Positions 33,210-44,066 of a DNA stretch of 64,000 bases are shown here, one piece after another. Source of the stretch: Alisma plantago-aquatica (Eukaryota > Streptophyta > Magnoliopsida > Alismatales > Alismataceae). The number at the start of each line of letters is the position of its first letter. Position 1 is the first letter of the stretch. The notes below the pieces were generated by a model that was not told where the DNA came from, made no database searches, and saw only the letters and a program-made list of their open reading frames with translations. Location: positions 1,327,428,304 through 1,327,492,303 of the forward strand of contig OY856410.1 in the NCBI GenBank assembly GCA_963693085.1. Direction: 5' to 3'. Made by a program: the position numbers and the translations under genes.

Positions 33210-34090
33210 AAGTCGTGGTTTACAGCACTGGCAATTCATCGGTCGCTACAGCTGCATCACAGGCCTCGAATCCACTTGTGCCCTTCATGACGGCCTACAT
33301 CTTCACAGGCCATGCGACCTACTCCATCCCAGTGACGGCATTCGAGCGGAAGTTCCTACGTCTCTACTTATACCAGGTCGGTGATCACAAGCTGCTGCAT
33401 GACTATAATCCAGCGTGGGATGTGGAAGCGCTCAACATCAACTATATCATCCGGGAGTACTCGTTGAACGTGTGAAATTAAGGTTTGATCAACCTCACTT
33501 TTACTCCATCTGCAAGCTACCCTGATTCTTATGCTTTCGTCAACCGCATCGAAATCATATCCATGCCGGATATTTTCACCTCGAACTCCTTCGATGGCCT
33601 TGAAGCGACCTACAACCTCTTTCCCAACACTGCCATGGAAACCATGCACCATTTGAACGTTGGCGGGATGACTGTAATTCGTACCAAAGACTCCGGATTC
33701 TTCCGGCAGTGGAGCACAGACGAACCCTACATCTCTAAAGCCGCCCTCGGCTTGGTGCACACTATCGACCCAAATATCACACTCCGGTACCAGAAGGAGT
33801 CTCCAAGATACATTACCCCGGACGCTGTGTATGTAACCAAGCGATCCATGACAGCGTTCGTAGCCGTCAATTCGCAGATCAACTTGACATGGTTTCTCAC
33901 CGTCGACCCCGGGTTCCACTACCTTGTGCGCTTAGACTTCTGCGAAGTCGAGAGTGGCTACAACAAGCAACACGAGATGGTTTTTAGCATCTTTATTAAC
34001 AACATTACTGCGGAAGCGCAGGCCGACGTATATGCCTGGGCCACACTGCTTGTCGATAGTATGGAAGGTTCTGCAAGGTGTACAAGGATA
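33210..34090 (+). pseudogene. FERONIA-like pseudogene: malectin-like ectodomain
   Basis: Continues the frame broken at 10035. The first malectin-like repeat is recognisable from its FMTAYIF-like and FLRLYLY blocks; a deletion of roughly 15-20 codons follows. In-frame TGA and TAA codons lie at 33473-33481, then the same frame runs on through the NLTFTP block, the SYAFVNRIEI-like link between the two malectin repeats, a GG-x-x-I block and the VRLDFCE block of the second repeat, to about 34045. A stop at 34093 follows a switch into unrelated-looking codons. The transmembrane and juxtamembrane segments expected next are absent. Confidence 0.85.
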
Positions 34091-34092
34091 TG

Positions 34093-34650
34093 ATTGGTGT
34101 TGGCGGTTTCGGCAAGGTGTACAAGGATATGATTCGTCAACGGCTACATCAGACGATCGAAAGAATTGAAGTGGCCATCAAGCGTGCTCACCCGACATCG
34201 CAGCAGGGGATTCAAGAGTTTCTGAACGAGGTCGAGATGTTATCCAAGTTAAGGCACCGACACCTGGTCTCTTTGTTTGGCTTCTGCGACGAGCGACGAG
34301 AGATGATCCTAGTTTATGAATACTTGGGCAACGGCACCCTACGGGAGCATCTGTGTAACAACTCTCAGAAACCCACACTAAAGTGACAGCAACGGCTACA
34401 AATCTGCATCGACGCGGCAACAGGTTTGCACTACCTGCACACTGGAGTACGACACACAATCATTCACCGGGATGTGAAGAGTACCAATATCTTGCTAGAT
34501 GATGCATGGGTGGCCAAAGTGGCCGACTTTGGCTTGTGCAAGGTAGGACCAGAGATGGATCGACGAAATATTGTCCTAAGTACTGCAGTGTAAGGATGCT
34601 TTGGGTACCTAGATCCTGATTACTTCCGTCGACAAAAACTCACAGAAGTC
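34093..34650 (+). pseudogene. FERONIA-like pseudogene: kinase N-lobe and catalytic loop
   Basis: The kinase begins abruptly at the glycine loop ([10 protein letters not shown]). A 23-nt block of it (GGTGTACAAGGATATGATT) is repeated at about 34077 and 34116, marking the deletion/duplication junction. Seen in order: VAIK lysine, [13 protein letters not shown] block, [15 protein letters not shown] hinge, HRDVKSTN catalytic loop, ADFG magnesium loop, and the GYLDPDYFRRQ end of the activation segment. Stops: TGA at about 34384 and TAA at about 34591. A small deletion just after the activation segment shifts the frame. The catalytic residues are retained despite the loss of function. Confidence 0.85.
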
Positions 34651-34978
34651 CGATGTCTACTCCTTTGGTTGTGCTTTATGAGGTGATTTGTTCGCGAGTG
34701 AATTTGGCTGAGTGGGCCCGTTATTGCTATGACAATGAATTGCTCGAGACATTGGTGGACCAGAATCTTAAAGAACAAATTGCACCAGACTGCTTCCACA
34801 AGTTCATGGACACCGCTTACAAGTGCATTTTGGACAACGGTGTTGACCGTCCGTCCATGGGAGATGTGCTATGGTGTCTTGAATCTGCAATGGAGCTGCA
34901 AGACGATTCTGAGAAGGAACGCAACTCATCCAGTACATGTCCTGCAGTGGACGTCAATTTGCCTCATGAGCGAGTTTA
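34651..34978 (+). pseudogene. FERONIA-like pseudogene: kinase C-lobe, copy 1
   Basis: Encodes the LAEWARYCYDNELLETLVDQ segment through the DRPSMGDVLW block that closes CrRLK1L kinases and a Ser-rich tail, ending at a TAG (34976-34978). The normal family C-terminus is absent here because a second copy of the same segment begins immediately downstream. Confidence 0.8.
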
Positions 34979-35305
34979 GTTGAGTCGGCACGTTACTGTT
35001 ATCACAATGGCGTACTGGAAACAATCGTGGATCAGAATCTTAAGAAACAAATCACTTCTAACTGCTTTGCCAAGTTCATCAACACCGCCATCAAATATAC
35101 TTCTGAAAGTGGGATCAACCTCCCAACCATGGGGGGCGTGCTGTGGAGTCTTGAGTCAGCAATGCAACTACAAGATGACTCCGAAAAGGAGCAAGACTCA
35201 TCCACCACATGTAGCAACCCAATGGGCCATACCAATATGGAATATGATGAATTTTCTCCCAATGATGTTTTGTTCTCTGAGTTTGTAAATCCTAGGGGGC
35301 GATAA
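34979..35305 (+). pseudogene. FERONIA-like pseudogene: duplicated kinase C-lobe, copy 2, with true C-terminus
   Basis: Repeats the preceding 330 bp segment (equivalent of the ARYCY...GDVLW region) with many substitutions, in which several conserved residues (for example DRPSMGD) are changed. It continues through the family's characteristic C-terminal FSEFVNPRGR-like end to a TAA at about 35305. Divergence between the copies suggests an old internal duplication. Confidence 0.8.
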
Positions 35306-35581
35306 TTACTCTTGGAACATATCCCCCATCCCTAGAGATCTTGTCTAAGAATATCAAAGATTCTTCTTGCGAAGTATTGATATGATGGATTATCGACAAT
35401 TGGCTAAAAATAATTAAGAACTCGAGTTTATTTTAAGTTTTCTACATGGTTGATATTGTCTAAATTGTTGGGTGACATCAATTCCGTTTTTCTCTTCTCG
35501 GTATGGATGATTTTCTATAATTATTTTTTGACATTAAAACCAAATCCATATTGTATTATTCAAAAAAATATCGAGACATGG
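35306..35581. other. AT-rich spacer after the pseudogene
   Basis: 276 bp with no features; probably the old 3' flank of the FERONIA-like gene, ending at the outer LARD element. CATGG at 35577-35581 would be its target duplication; the partner copy is outside the window. Confidence 0.5.
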
Positions 35582-36313
35582 TGTAACGACCCCGCCTCCC
35601 GGTAACCCCCAATTAAGGGAGACTGGAAGGTCCGAGTCATTATCCCAATTAACTAGATCAAAGGTTCGATAAATAATCAATAACAATTATTAAATTCTAC
35701 CAACTATACTGAAATATGATAAAAAAATAAAAACTTTGCATACCTTTTGAAAACTTGGATCTCTAAACTTCTATCCACATATGAATTCTACTCTAACTAA
35801 TCCTCCTTGTATTTTAATTCATGTATTTCACAATATGACGACTTACTGTTTGTCCTTTTGGCTTCTACCTAAAACGCCGACAAACAAAACGTCGGTCAAC
35901 ATAAAGCTGGTATGTGGGGGAAACAAAAATCATGCAACTATGATAATAATGTAATCAGTCAATTATGATTTAAACAAATAACTTTATGTTTTCCGCATAA
36001 CTGCTCAATCCCTACATACCCTAGCCTCTACGCTGTCCCTACAATGGACCTAGATGCTACATTCCTTATGGTAGATCCCCATTAAGCCCCTCATGATCCC
36101 ACCTAACAGGTGAACCCGTTTCTAGGGTTGAGTCACATGGCACTACCTGTAGGTAGCCCGCTCCTTAGCTCATGGCATGCTAAAGAGTCTCATGGCACTA
36201 CACGTGGGTAACCCAATCTCTAACTCACGATAACCTAGACCTTGCTCTAGGTTACCCTTTTTTAGCCTTTGCAAAGCCATAGAGGTGGACCAGGATCTGA
36301 GCCAGTCATGTAT
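35582..36313 (-). repeat. Outer LARD 3' LTR, distal segment
   Basis: 732 bp homologous to the first 720 or so bases of the inner LTR (36314 onward), ending in CATGTAT. The rest of this LTR resumes at 52400 after the inner element and its second TGTAT. Confidence 0.88.
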
Positions 36314-39300
36314 TGTTACGACCCCACCTCCCGATAACCCCCAATTAAGGGAGACCGAGAGGCCGAAGACGCACCCATAACTTCTGGATCAAAGGTTCGG
36401 CAATTAACCAAGAACAATGATTAAATTTTAACAGACTAAACTGAAAAGTTGTAAGAAAATAAACATTTTCATACCTTTTGAAAATTTAGATCTCTAACCT
36501 TCTATCCACATGTGAATCACTATTCTAACTAATCATCCTTGTATTTCAATTCATGTTTTTCTCAATATGATGATTTACTATTTGTCCTTTTGGCTTTGTA
36601 CCTAAAACGCCGACAAACAAAATGTCAGTCAACCGAAGCTGGTATGTGGGGGAAACAATAAATTCGCAAATATGATAACAACGCAATCATTTAATTAATC
36701 ATTTAACAACCAAGATTACGTTTTAAATATAACTCTGTGATCCACGAGTATCCTATCCTCTGTGCTATCCCTGCAGTGGACCCAGATACTACCTTCCTTA
36801 AGGTAGATCCCCATTAAACCCCTCATGGTCCCACCTATAGGTGAACCAGTTTCTAGGGTTAAGTCACATGGCACTAGTCATAAGTAGCCCACTCCTTAAT
36901 TCATGGCATGCTAATAGGTCTCATGGCACTACACTTGGTAGCCCAATTTCTAACCCACGATAACCTAGACCTTACTCTAGGTTACCCCTTTTTATCCTTT
37001 ACAAGCCACAGAGGTGGACCCTGATCTAGCCAGTTATATATATGTATTCATAGTGATAATCATATTCACTTTATAGTTGCATGAAATAAAAGGCATTCAA
37101 TAGTTATTTTCCAGGAACCAATAAAAACATTCGAAAATCGCCGCGAAACTAAAATGATTATTCATAAGCAAAACCACATACCTGATCCAGAGTAACTTGA
37201 TGTCCATGCATTAACAATCAACACAATTAAACAAGCAATCAACAATATCCCAAAAATAATGCATAACATCCAAGTGTCATTGTTTTATTCAAAACATTCC
37301 CAAGATCAACTTGGATTCCACCTTATGATTTCTTAGGCCAACTTTAGGATTTTATTAGGGTTTTAGACTTCATTATGCATTTATCACTTTTAATGCTCTT
37401 TTAGTCCACAAACCCTAATTTCAACATCATAGGCACAATTTAAAGTCAATTAAGTCCAATATGCCTCTTTTACTCTAAAACTACCGTCTTTACCATTTTA
37501 AGTCATGAAACGATTATTAAGGTCATTTATCATGTTCAGGTTCCTTTGAATTGACCACTAAAAAAAAATAATTATAGTTTGATTCCCAAAGGAACCCTAA
37601 TTACTGTATTTCACCTCTTTTAGGTTAGCAAACCCTAATTTATCATTAATTCCACTATTATATACTAGGAAACCCAAATTTCCAAATTATCCACATTAAT
37701 GATCTTTTATACTCAATTTGGATTTGTAGCAACATAACTCTTTCTTATCCCTAAATTTGTACCATTAAAACCATTAAAAGACATATTCTCCTATATTAGG
37801 GTTTCTAAGCCCATTAATGCACACTCAGGTATATGAAACCCTAAATTAAGCCCATTATGCGTAAAGATCATCTCTTTAGTTTTAAATCATCCTTTTTATT
37901 GTCAACATGTAAATATCAACATTAAACATCCATTTAACCTTTCCTGAGTCATTAATCACCAAAGATTTGCGTTTTGTATTAATTAAACCATTAAAAATAG
38001 CATATTTTCACACTTTTTGAATTGCAAGAAGAATTAGGCTTCAATTATATTTTTATTACATTCCTTGCATTTTTCTGATAAAAAAGCACTACTAATTTGT
38101 ATTTTTCGACAAAAGGATCTATTTTTAGTGATTTATACAAGTTTCAATACTTTTCTTGAATATTACCCAGAGAGGCGAGTTACTTGAGTTTTTTTGGAAA
38201 AAAGACAACCTCTGGATCCCTGGTCTTCTTTGACCGCACATGATCGCACGGCTCCTGACACCAGCGCCCACTTACAGACTTATTTGAAGTCGCGAAGAAG
38301 CCATATCGTTGATCAGTTCTTGTGGCCCATCGTAGTCCATGATTGAACGACAGATGCTCCTTCTTCCTTGCCCGATCCTGTAGCAGCCTCACGGCGGCAC
38401 CACAGCTGAGGGCTCTCCAGAGCAAGTTCAATCTTGCTGATCTGGGGGACGAGGGAATAAGGGGAGGTGTTGTTTGGGTGTGAGAAGGTGAGAGGAGTTG
38501 AGAGGGGTAGTATATATAGGATTAGGGTCGAGTCCTAGGGCTTCCTGCCCTCACTGCCAACTACCCTTGAGGTGAAAATAGGCATTTCTTTTATATGCAT
38601 TGGAAGCATGAATAAGTAGGGTCTGGGGAGTTCGGAATCCTACCCCGAACTTAACTGGGGCCTTTCCAAGTTCTCATGCGAACTTGATTGCTAGGAAATC
38701 AGAGAGGAAAATCCCTCTACCAACGGCTCCTTTCCTATACAGACTCAAGGTAGGAGATGCACGTCCGGCGTCAGATCTTGATCTGATGGCTGGCGTCGTC
38801 CAGAGCTATATCCATTTAAATCGGAAAAGTGTGACATTTATTACAATCACAACACTTTATGGAAATTTGTAAAAATCATAACTCGAAAACCGCTTATCCA
38901 ATTAAGCCCAAATTTTAAGGGAATCTTATTAATGACTTAATCTATTATCATACCAAATTTGGGCTCATTATATAAAGAAATCGGGTACCTCTCTTTAGTT
39001 GCAAGTTATTACTCATTTAGGTATATTTATCACCTAATTTCTCTTTCCCTTGCGATTAAATTATTATCTTGGATTTCCTTGGACCTCAAGGAACCTTAAT
39101 GGCTCGAATTCCCATCTTGGGAATGTTCCTTAGCATTTTTCCTTATCTTTCATCCTTTTTCTTATTATCTTACTTTTTCTTTATTAAAATATCTCTTTTT
39201 GAGAATTTCTCTTTATCTCTCTTTTATTTCCTTATTTGGAGTTCCTTCTAACCTTAGGAATCCTTTGGATACGAAAATGCACCAAGATAACTCAATTATA

Positions 39301-39678
39301 CCTTTTTCCACATGTTTTCCACATTTTATCATTATTCTCAATTTTTTCTTAATAAATAAATATCTAATTGATCTTCTCTTTTCTTATTGTACTCTTTATG
39401 CAACTTTGAACTCCTTGCCCAAGGAACCCAAGAGGCACGAAATCCCTCTTTGGATTATTTTTCTAGAGGTTTCCACATATTTCTTTTCTTAGAAATTCAA
39501 TTATTCATTCACTAATTGAATTGTCTTGTTATTTGGGCCCAATAGCCAATAAAGCCCACAACCCAAACATCAAGGCTATTGTAAACAAAATCCATTTATT
39601 ATATCATTATTTATTCAAATATTCTTAATATGAGAAATTACATTTCTCACCAATGAACCCAAAATTAGGGTTGTAACA
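36314..39678 (-). repeat. Inner LARD 3' LTR
   Basis: 3365 bp, TGTTACGACC...GTTGTAACA on the plus strand. It matches 44069-46960 plus 51928-52394 closely. The middle has a minus-strand TATA box and a leader with short frames; no gene is called in it. Confidence 0.9.
38511..38518 (-). promoter_or_regulatory. LTR TATA box (inner 3' LTR)
   Basis: Reads TATATATA (CCTATATATA) on the minus strand, followed downstream by a CT-rich stretch and a short frame. The copy in the other LTR is at 46262-46269. Its position roughly one third into the LTR fits a U3/R boundary. Confidence 0.55.
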
Positions 39679-39692
39679 TCCTTCCCCTCTTA
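39679..39692 (-). promoter_or_regulatory. Inner LARD polypurine tract
   Basis: On the minus strand the sequence TAAGAGGGGAAGGA abuts the LTR (TGTTACAACCC). It is preceded by GAGGACAAAATTCC, a usual context at this position in long-LTR gypsy elements. Confidence 0.85.
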
Positions 39693-42600
39693 TAGGAATT
39701 TTGTCCTCAAAATTCTATCAAGCAAACCAACAATTCAGGATAAGACTTTCCCATGTCCATCATTGGCCCCTATGTGGCTTTACCGTACCCATGGCGCTAC
39801 CAAAGAACCTTTATCATCACATATTCTTTTCTCTGAGTTCTTTCATCCTGGCGTCTATAAACTACACAGGTGACTCAGGCCATTTTAGCCTCCCTTGGGG
39901 CTCACTAGGTTCATTGTTCAGCACATGGTCTGGGTACCTCACATAGTGCTCTAAATTGGACATCTGGAACTTATCACACATTTCTTTATCCTGAGGGGCA
40001 AGGTCAAACATAACCTTCTCCATCAAACCATGTCAAAAGAACCCATGTATCGGGGACTCAACTGTCTTAGATATAACTTAGAGGGGTCATATTTTCATGT
40101 CACATATTTTCCACAGTGAACTTCATGTCAGTCTACTTTGCATCTGCCCACGACTCTTGTCGTCTCTAGGCTCCTCTCAACCATTGCACGATCAAAGTGA
40201 CTTCATCTACACACACTGTGGCCCTTTTCTAACCATCACGTGGTCCTTTCACCAATATCACCTTACTGAAGTGGTGATCGACACAACCTCTCTTACAGAG
40301 CTTCTTTAAACCCCGATACTGGCTATGGTGGTTATCTTCACATCTTTCATAGGACAAGAACTGTCTCTAGCTATCACCCTGAACGAGCACATATGCTCTT
40401 ATCAGACCCTTTAGTCCGGATCATACTAACCATTAGTTAGGGGTGATAAACTATACTAACATCGAGTTCTTCATGTACCTAGCTCCACCTTTTAGAAGGG
40501 AACCTTTAGGTCAAACTCAAGAACCTTTGAACTCGCATCATGGTGTAGTTGAGCCATCTCTCTCATGGGTAGTTCAACCAGATCTATCCCTTGATAGAAT
40601 TCTTTCTTTCTTATGTCAACTAGGTAAAGCGATCTACCATAACCCATATTGCATATTGACCTTCCTTGGTTTAGGGAAGACTTATTACCACATCCATAGT
40701 GATGAACTCCCATTCCCTCTTGGGAACTCTTTATCCTCTATATCAATGCAGTGGGTTACCAATGTTCATCCTTCACCTTCTGTCATGGATGGCAACATAC
40801 TACATGCAACCTCATCTCCAGCACCCATAGTATTGCTACTACTCATTATCTAAGTAGTACTATGGTGTATGGTGATCTTTAAATCATGATTTCCTGTATG
40901 TCATGATTCCTCAAGATTGATTCCTCAAAAACCCTAAACTACTCTCATCAGGGTTTCAGCACCTTCCTATCCAAAGAGATGTATCTGAGGTCCTACCACC
41001 ATCCTTTTATTACATCAAGGACTAGGCTGGCTAACCAAACAACCATCAACTTGTTCAACAGATCACATTACCTCTGCATATTAGCCAAACATATCTCCTT
41101 TCCAAACTTAGGGTTAGCCTAACAACCTCTTCTAACTTCTAGCCAAACTAGTCAGATATATCTCAACCAGAGCATCTATTTCCATTTCACATCCTTAGGT
41201 ATTAAGTAACATTGAAGACATACACTTCCATGTATTTCACTTATCATCTCAAACTCGAACTCTAAGTCAATCTTCATTGAGAACACTTTGAGCTCATCTT
41301 CTGGGTGATCGACCTCAACCTTGTATGACTCATATCTCATAATAAAAACATCCTCATAAGGTGACTACCTTCATTCCCTTTAGTATTTGTAAACCATCCA
41401 TGTATCATTCACTTCTCCAGGGTATGTTATCACATCTTTCGTCATGCCTCATGGCAACGTTCCAACTCACATCATCTTTATCCTTGGTGTATGACATGCG
41501 TGTTGTCCTATCTCTCACTCCCATAACAAGAGGAAATAAGCATTTGGCTGCAGTCCAAATATAGAGTTCTTCCTGTTCCAAGAGTAGAGATGGTACATAC
41601 CACCTTGCCAGTACAACTTTAAAACCAAGTTGAGACGTGCCACCTATGTCACTTCGTCACAATCATCTCGATATCAAAGTTACTCCCATGGAAAAGCGGT
41701 CTCGATCCTACTTGGGTCACCACACAATTCTTGGTCATCTCCTCTAGGTCTATAGGGTGCCGACACTTTTAGGGTCATCCCTCTTCCCTTATGCATCCAG
41801 AGAGTGCCCTACTCATCTTCCCTTTGGGTCCCATGAGTTCATGAAGGTGATCAATCTCCTAACCCATGGCCCTCAGACAATGATAGTTGTTACCTCCTGA
41901 CCCTATGGTCATGTGCAACTAGGGAATTAGGTAACTCCTACTTCCATCGGTCTTATCCCTACCTAACCCTAGGATAGACTAAGGATTTAATTATAGTACA
42001 TGTCCAACTTAGAACCTTACCCAAGCCTTCATCATCTCTCTTTATTCATTCAAGGGTTGTCTTTCATCCTTTTATAGGAGTCATGGTGACCTGCCTACCT
42101 TGGTCAGGCACCATACTAGTTACCTCCATGGTAACACATCCACATGCACGTAGAGATGGTTATCTATGGGTCTACAAGTTCATTCTCATACCATGTACTT
42201 TTCACTTAGCTTCTCAAGATCCTATGAGACCTCTTTAGGTTAACACAAAAACTGGTGTACCCCCCTTCAAAAGGGTCCCTCTCCCAGGATGGGAGAAAAC
42301 TGTCTCTTGACCACAAGGTCACAACCGCCCTTAGGTCTAGGGTTTACATTCATATGCTTAACCCTAGTAAGCTATTAAGGCACAAGCAGACCACTAAACC
42401 AGGCTAGGTGATTCGGGTTCTCATTCCTCAACATTAGATCAAGGTCATACTTTCCCATGTCATCAACTTAGCTGGGAGGGGTTTGCCAAACATGCCTTAA
42501 ACTTAAGGGGCTTCCCTTTTCCTCTATACATGAGGAGTACCATGCTCAAAACTATAGCAACTTAATTCTCATCATGAGCATTAGGTATACCACTTCCCCT

Positions 42601-44054
42601 CTTAGGCCTAGGAATCCTAGGTTCACTTAGGTATACTATTGCATGCTCTACCTTTAACCAAATGTGTCCAAGGTATGTCATGTGCTTCCCATGATCCTTT
42701 TATTCAGGAAACACTTCAGAGTTGAGTCCTCCTCAAAGGTAATCAATAAGGTTCAAGGCCTTACTACCTGTTACTAAACCTCTACATGGTTTAAGGAACT
42801 CTTCTTCTCATCTATACCATAGGTACAGAGGTATAAGTAGACTTATCCTCTCTCTAGGGTTTGGTTCCTCTAAAGACCACCGAGATATCATCAGCCTCCA
42901 GGGATTATGCATGAGGCAACTGCTATCATCCACTTAGGTCGCATCATCCTCGACTCCCCATTAGTTCTCATATCTCGAGGTTTTAGGCTTTCAATCTTCT
43001 TGTCTGGGGTCCTGCTCTCTCTCTAGAGCTAATCCTACAACCAACCTCTTTATAAGAGGTCCTTTCTTCATGAAGGATCAAGCTCATAAGCATGCCCCTA
43101 ACTGAGTGAAGCCTACATTCAACTTATCTTTACTCAAGGTTATCCCTAGTTTCTTATGCTTATCTCATAAGCTATCCTAGCCAGGGTTTCAACCTATTGC
43201 CATACTACTGACGTACTATGGGTGTCTACTATACCATGCTCATATAAGCTCATGGGGTTTCCATGGGTTCTTCTCTAATCTTGTCAATGAAGGGGCTCTC
43301 CTTCACTCTAACATGCACGACCCTTTCCAGGGTTGGGTCACCAACAGTACTAGGTCATCTCTCCTGGCTCATATGGCATCCCAGGCATGCCCATCCAAAC
43401 ACCTGGTCTACCATGACAGCTAACTCATCGTTTCATCCCTCTCTAACCTTCACTTAGGGTTAGGGTTAGCATCATCAGTAGATGATGTGCCAGGTCTCTA
43501 CTTATAATGGAGATTTCTACCTCCAAGACTATCTCTCTTTACTTATCCTCCTTACCAGAAAGACTAGCCTCAGGCCTCTCCTGAGGGCAATGACAACTCG
43601 CGTCATATGACCTAAGCATGTGTCTATTATTTAGTTTGCACATTAATCTATTAAGCTTATGTCCATGACATCTTATTTACATGCTTTTCATTAATTTGAT
43701 GGAGGATTCCTTAGACCTTATTAACCTTACCCATACTTCAAGAGGATGAGGAGAAGAGAGAAAACCCTAATCCTTAAGGTCTTTAACAGAATTTGAGTTG
43801 AGAAGGGATGAATATGATGAGAAAGTCCTAAAGGTATCTTATTTCGATTCATACCCTAAGACTTTAACCAGGCAGTCACACAGATCCAGGAGTCCTCGTA
43901 TTCCGACTAGTGGTGTGGAGGAAAATATTTCCAGCCCCTGGTCGTGATCCTTTTCTAGACACCTCTGTCTTTTGGATAATCCTCTAATAACACCCTTGGT
44001 TTCTATGGAGTTTGTAAAATTTAATAATTATTAATGGTTAACTGAGGAACCTAC
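39693..44054 (-). other. Inner LARD interior, non-coding
   Basis: About 4.4 kb without a frame longer than some 136 codons and without protease, RT, RNase H, integrase or Gag motifs on either strand. Its left part is recognisably similar, base for base, to the outer interior at 60051-64000, so it is a family-specific non-coding body, not random degeneration of a single copy. Confidence 0.75.
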
Positions 44055-44066
44055 GCTCTGATACCA
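44055..44066 (-). promoter_or_regulatory. Inner LARD primer-binding site (tRNA-Met)
   Basis: GCTCTGATACCA on the plus strand is TGGTATCAGAGC on the minus strand, two bases from the 5' LTR (44069). It is complementary to initiator tRNA-Met. Confidence 0.9.

Larger units (their letters stand above)
9847..35305 (+). pseudogene. FERONIA-like CrRLK1L receptor kinase pseudogene, split by a 23 kb element nest
   Basis: This was a receptor-like kinase of the CrRLK1L family: plasma-membrane proteins with a malectin-like ectodomain, one membrane span and a cytosolic Ser/Thr kinase, acting in cell-wall and growth signalling. The pieces are 9847-10035 (signal peptide and start of the ectodomain) and 33210-35305 (rest). 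Removing the copia element and one AAGTC copy joins the two in one frame, so the insertion hit coding sequence. Other lesions: TGA and TAA codons at about 33473-33481, a missing membrane span and juxtamembrane segment, stops in the kinase, a frameshift after the activation segment, and a duplicated C-terminal part. The C-terminus keeps the family's Phe-Ser-x-x-x-Asn-Pro-x-Gly-Arg ending. CrRLK1L genes usually lack coding introns, and none is visible here. The family call is firm; orthology to FERONIA itself is not established. Confidence 0.88.

Noticed and set aside
38180..38431. Minus-strand 83-codon frame in the LARD LTR with a counterpart at 45877-46143
   Set aside because: It lies just downstream of the LTR TATA box and is partly shared by both LTRs, but its start region is frameshifted between copies and it is absent from the outer LTR. 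It is more likely leader sequence than a gene.
40443..40853. 136-codon plus-strand frame in the LARD interior
   Set aside because: It opposes the element's orientation, has no domain and is not kept open at the equivalent outer region (about 60790-61200).
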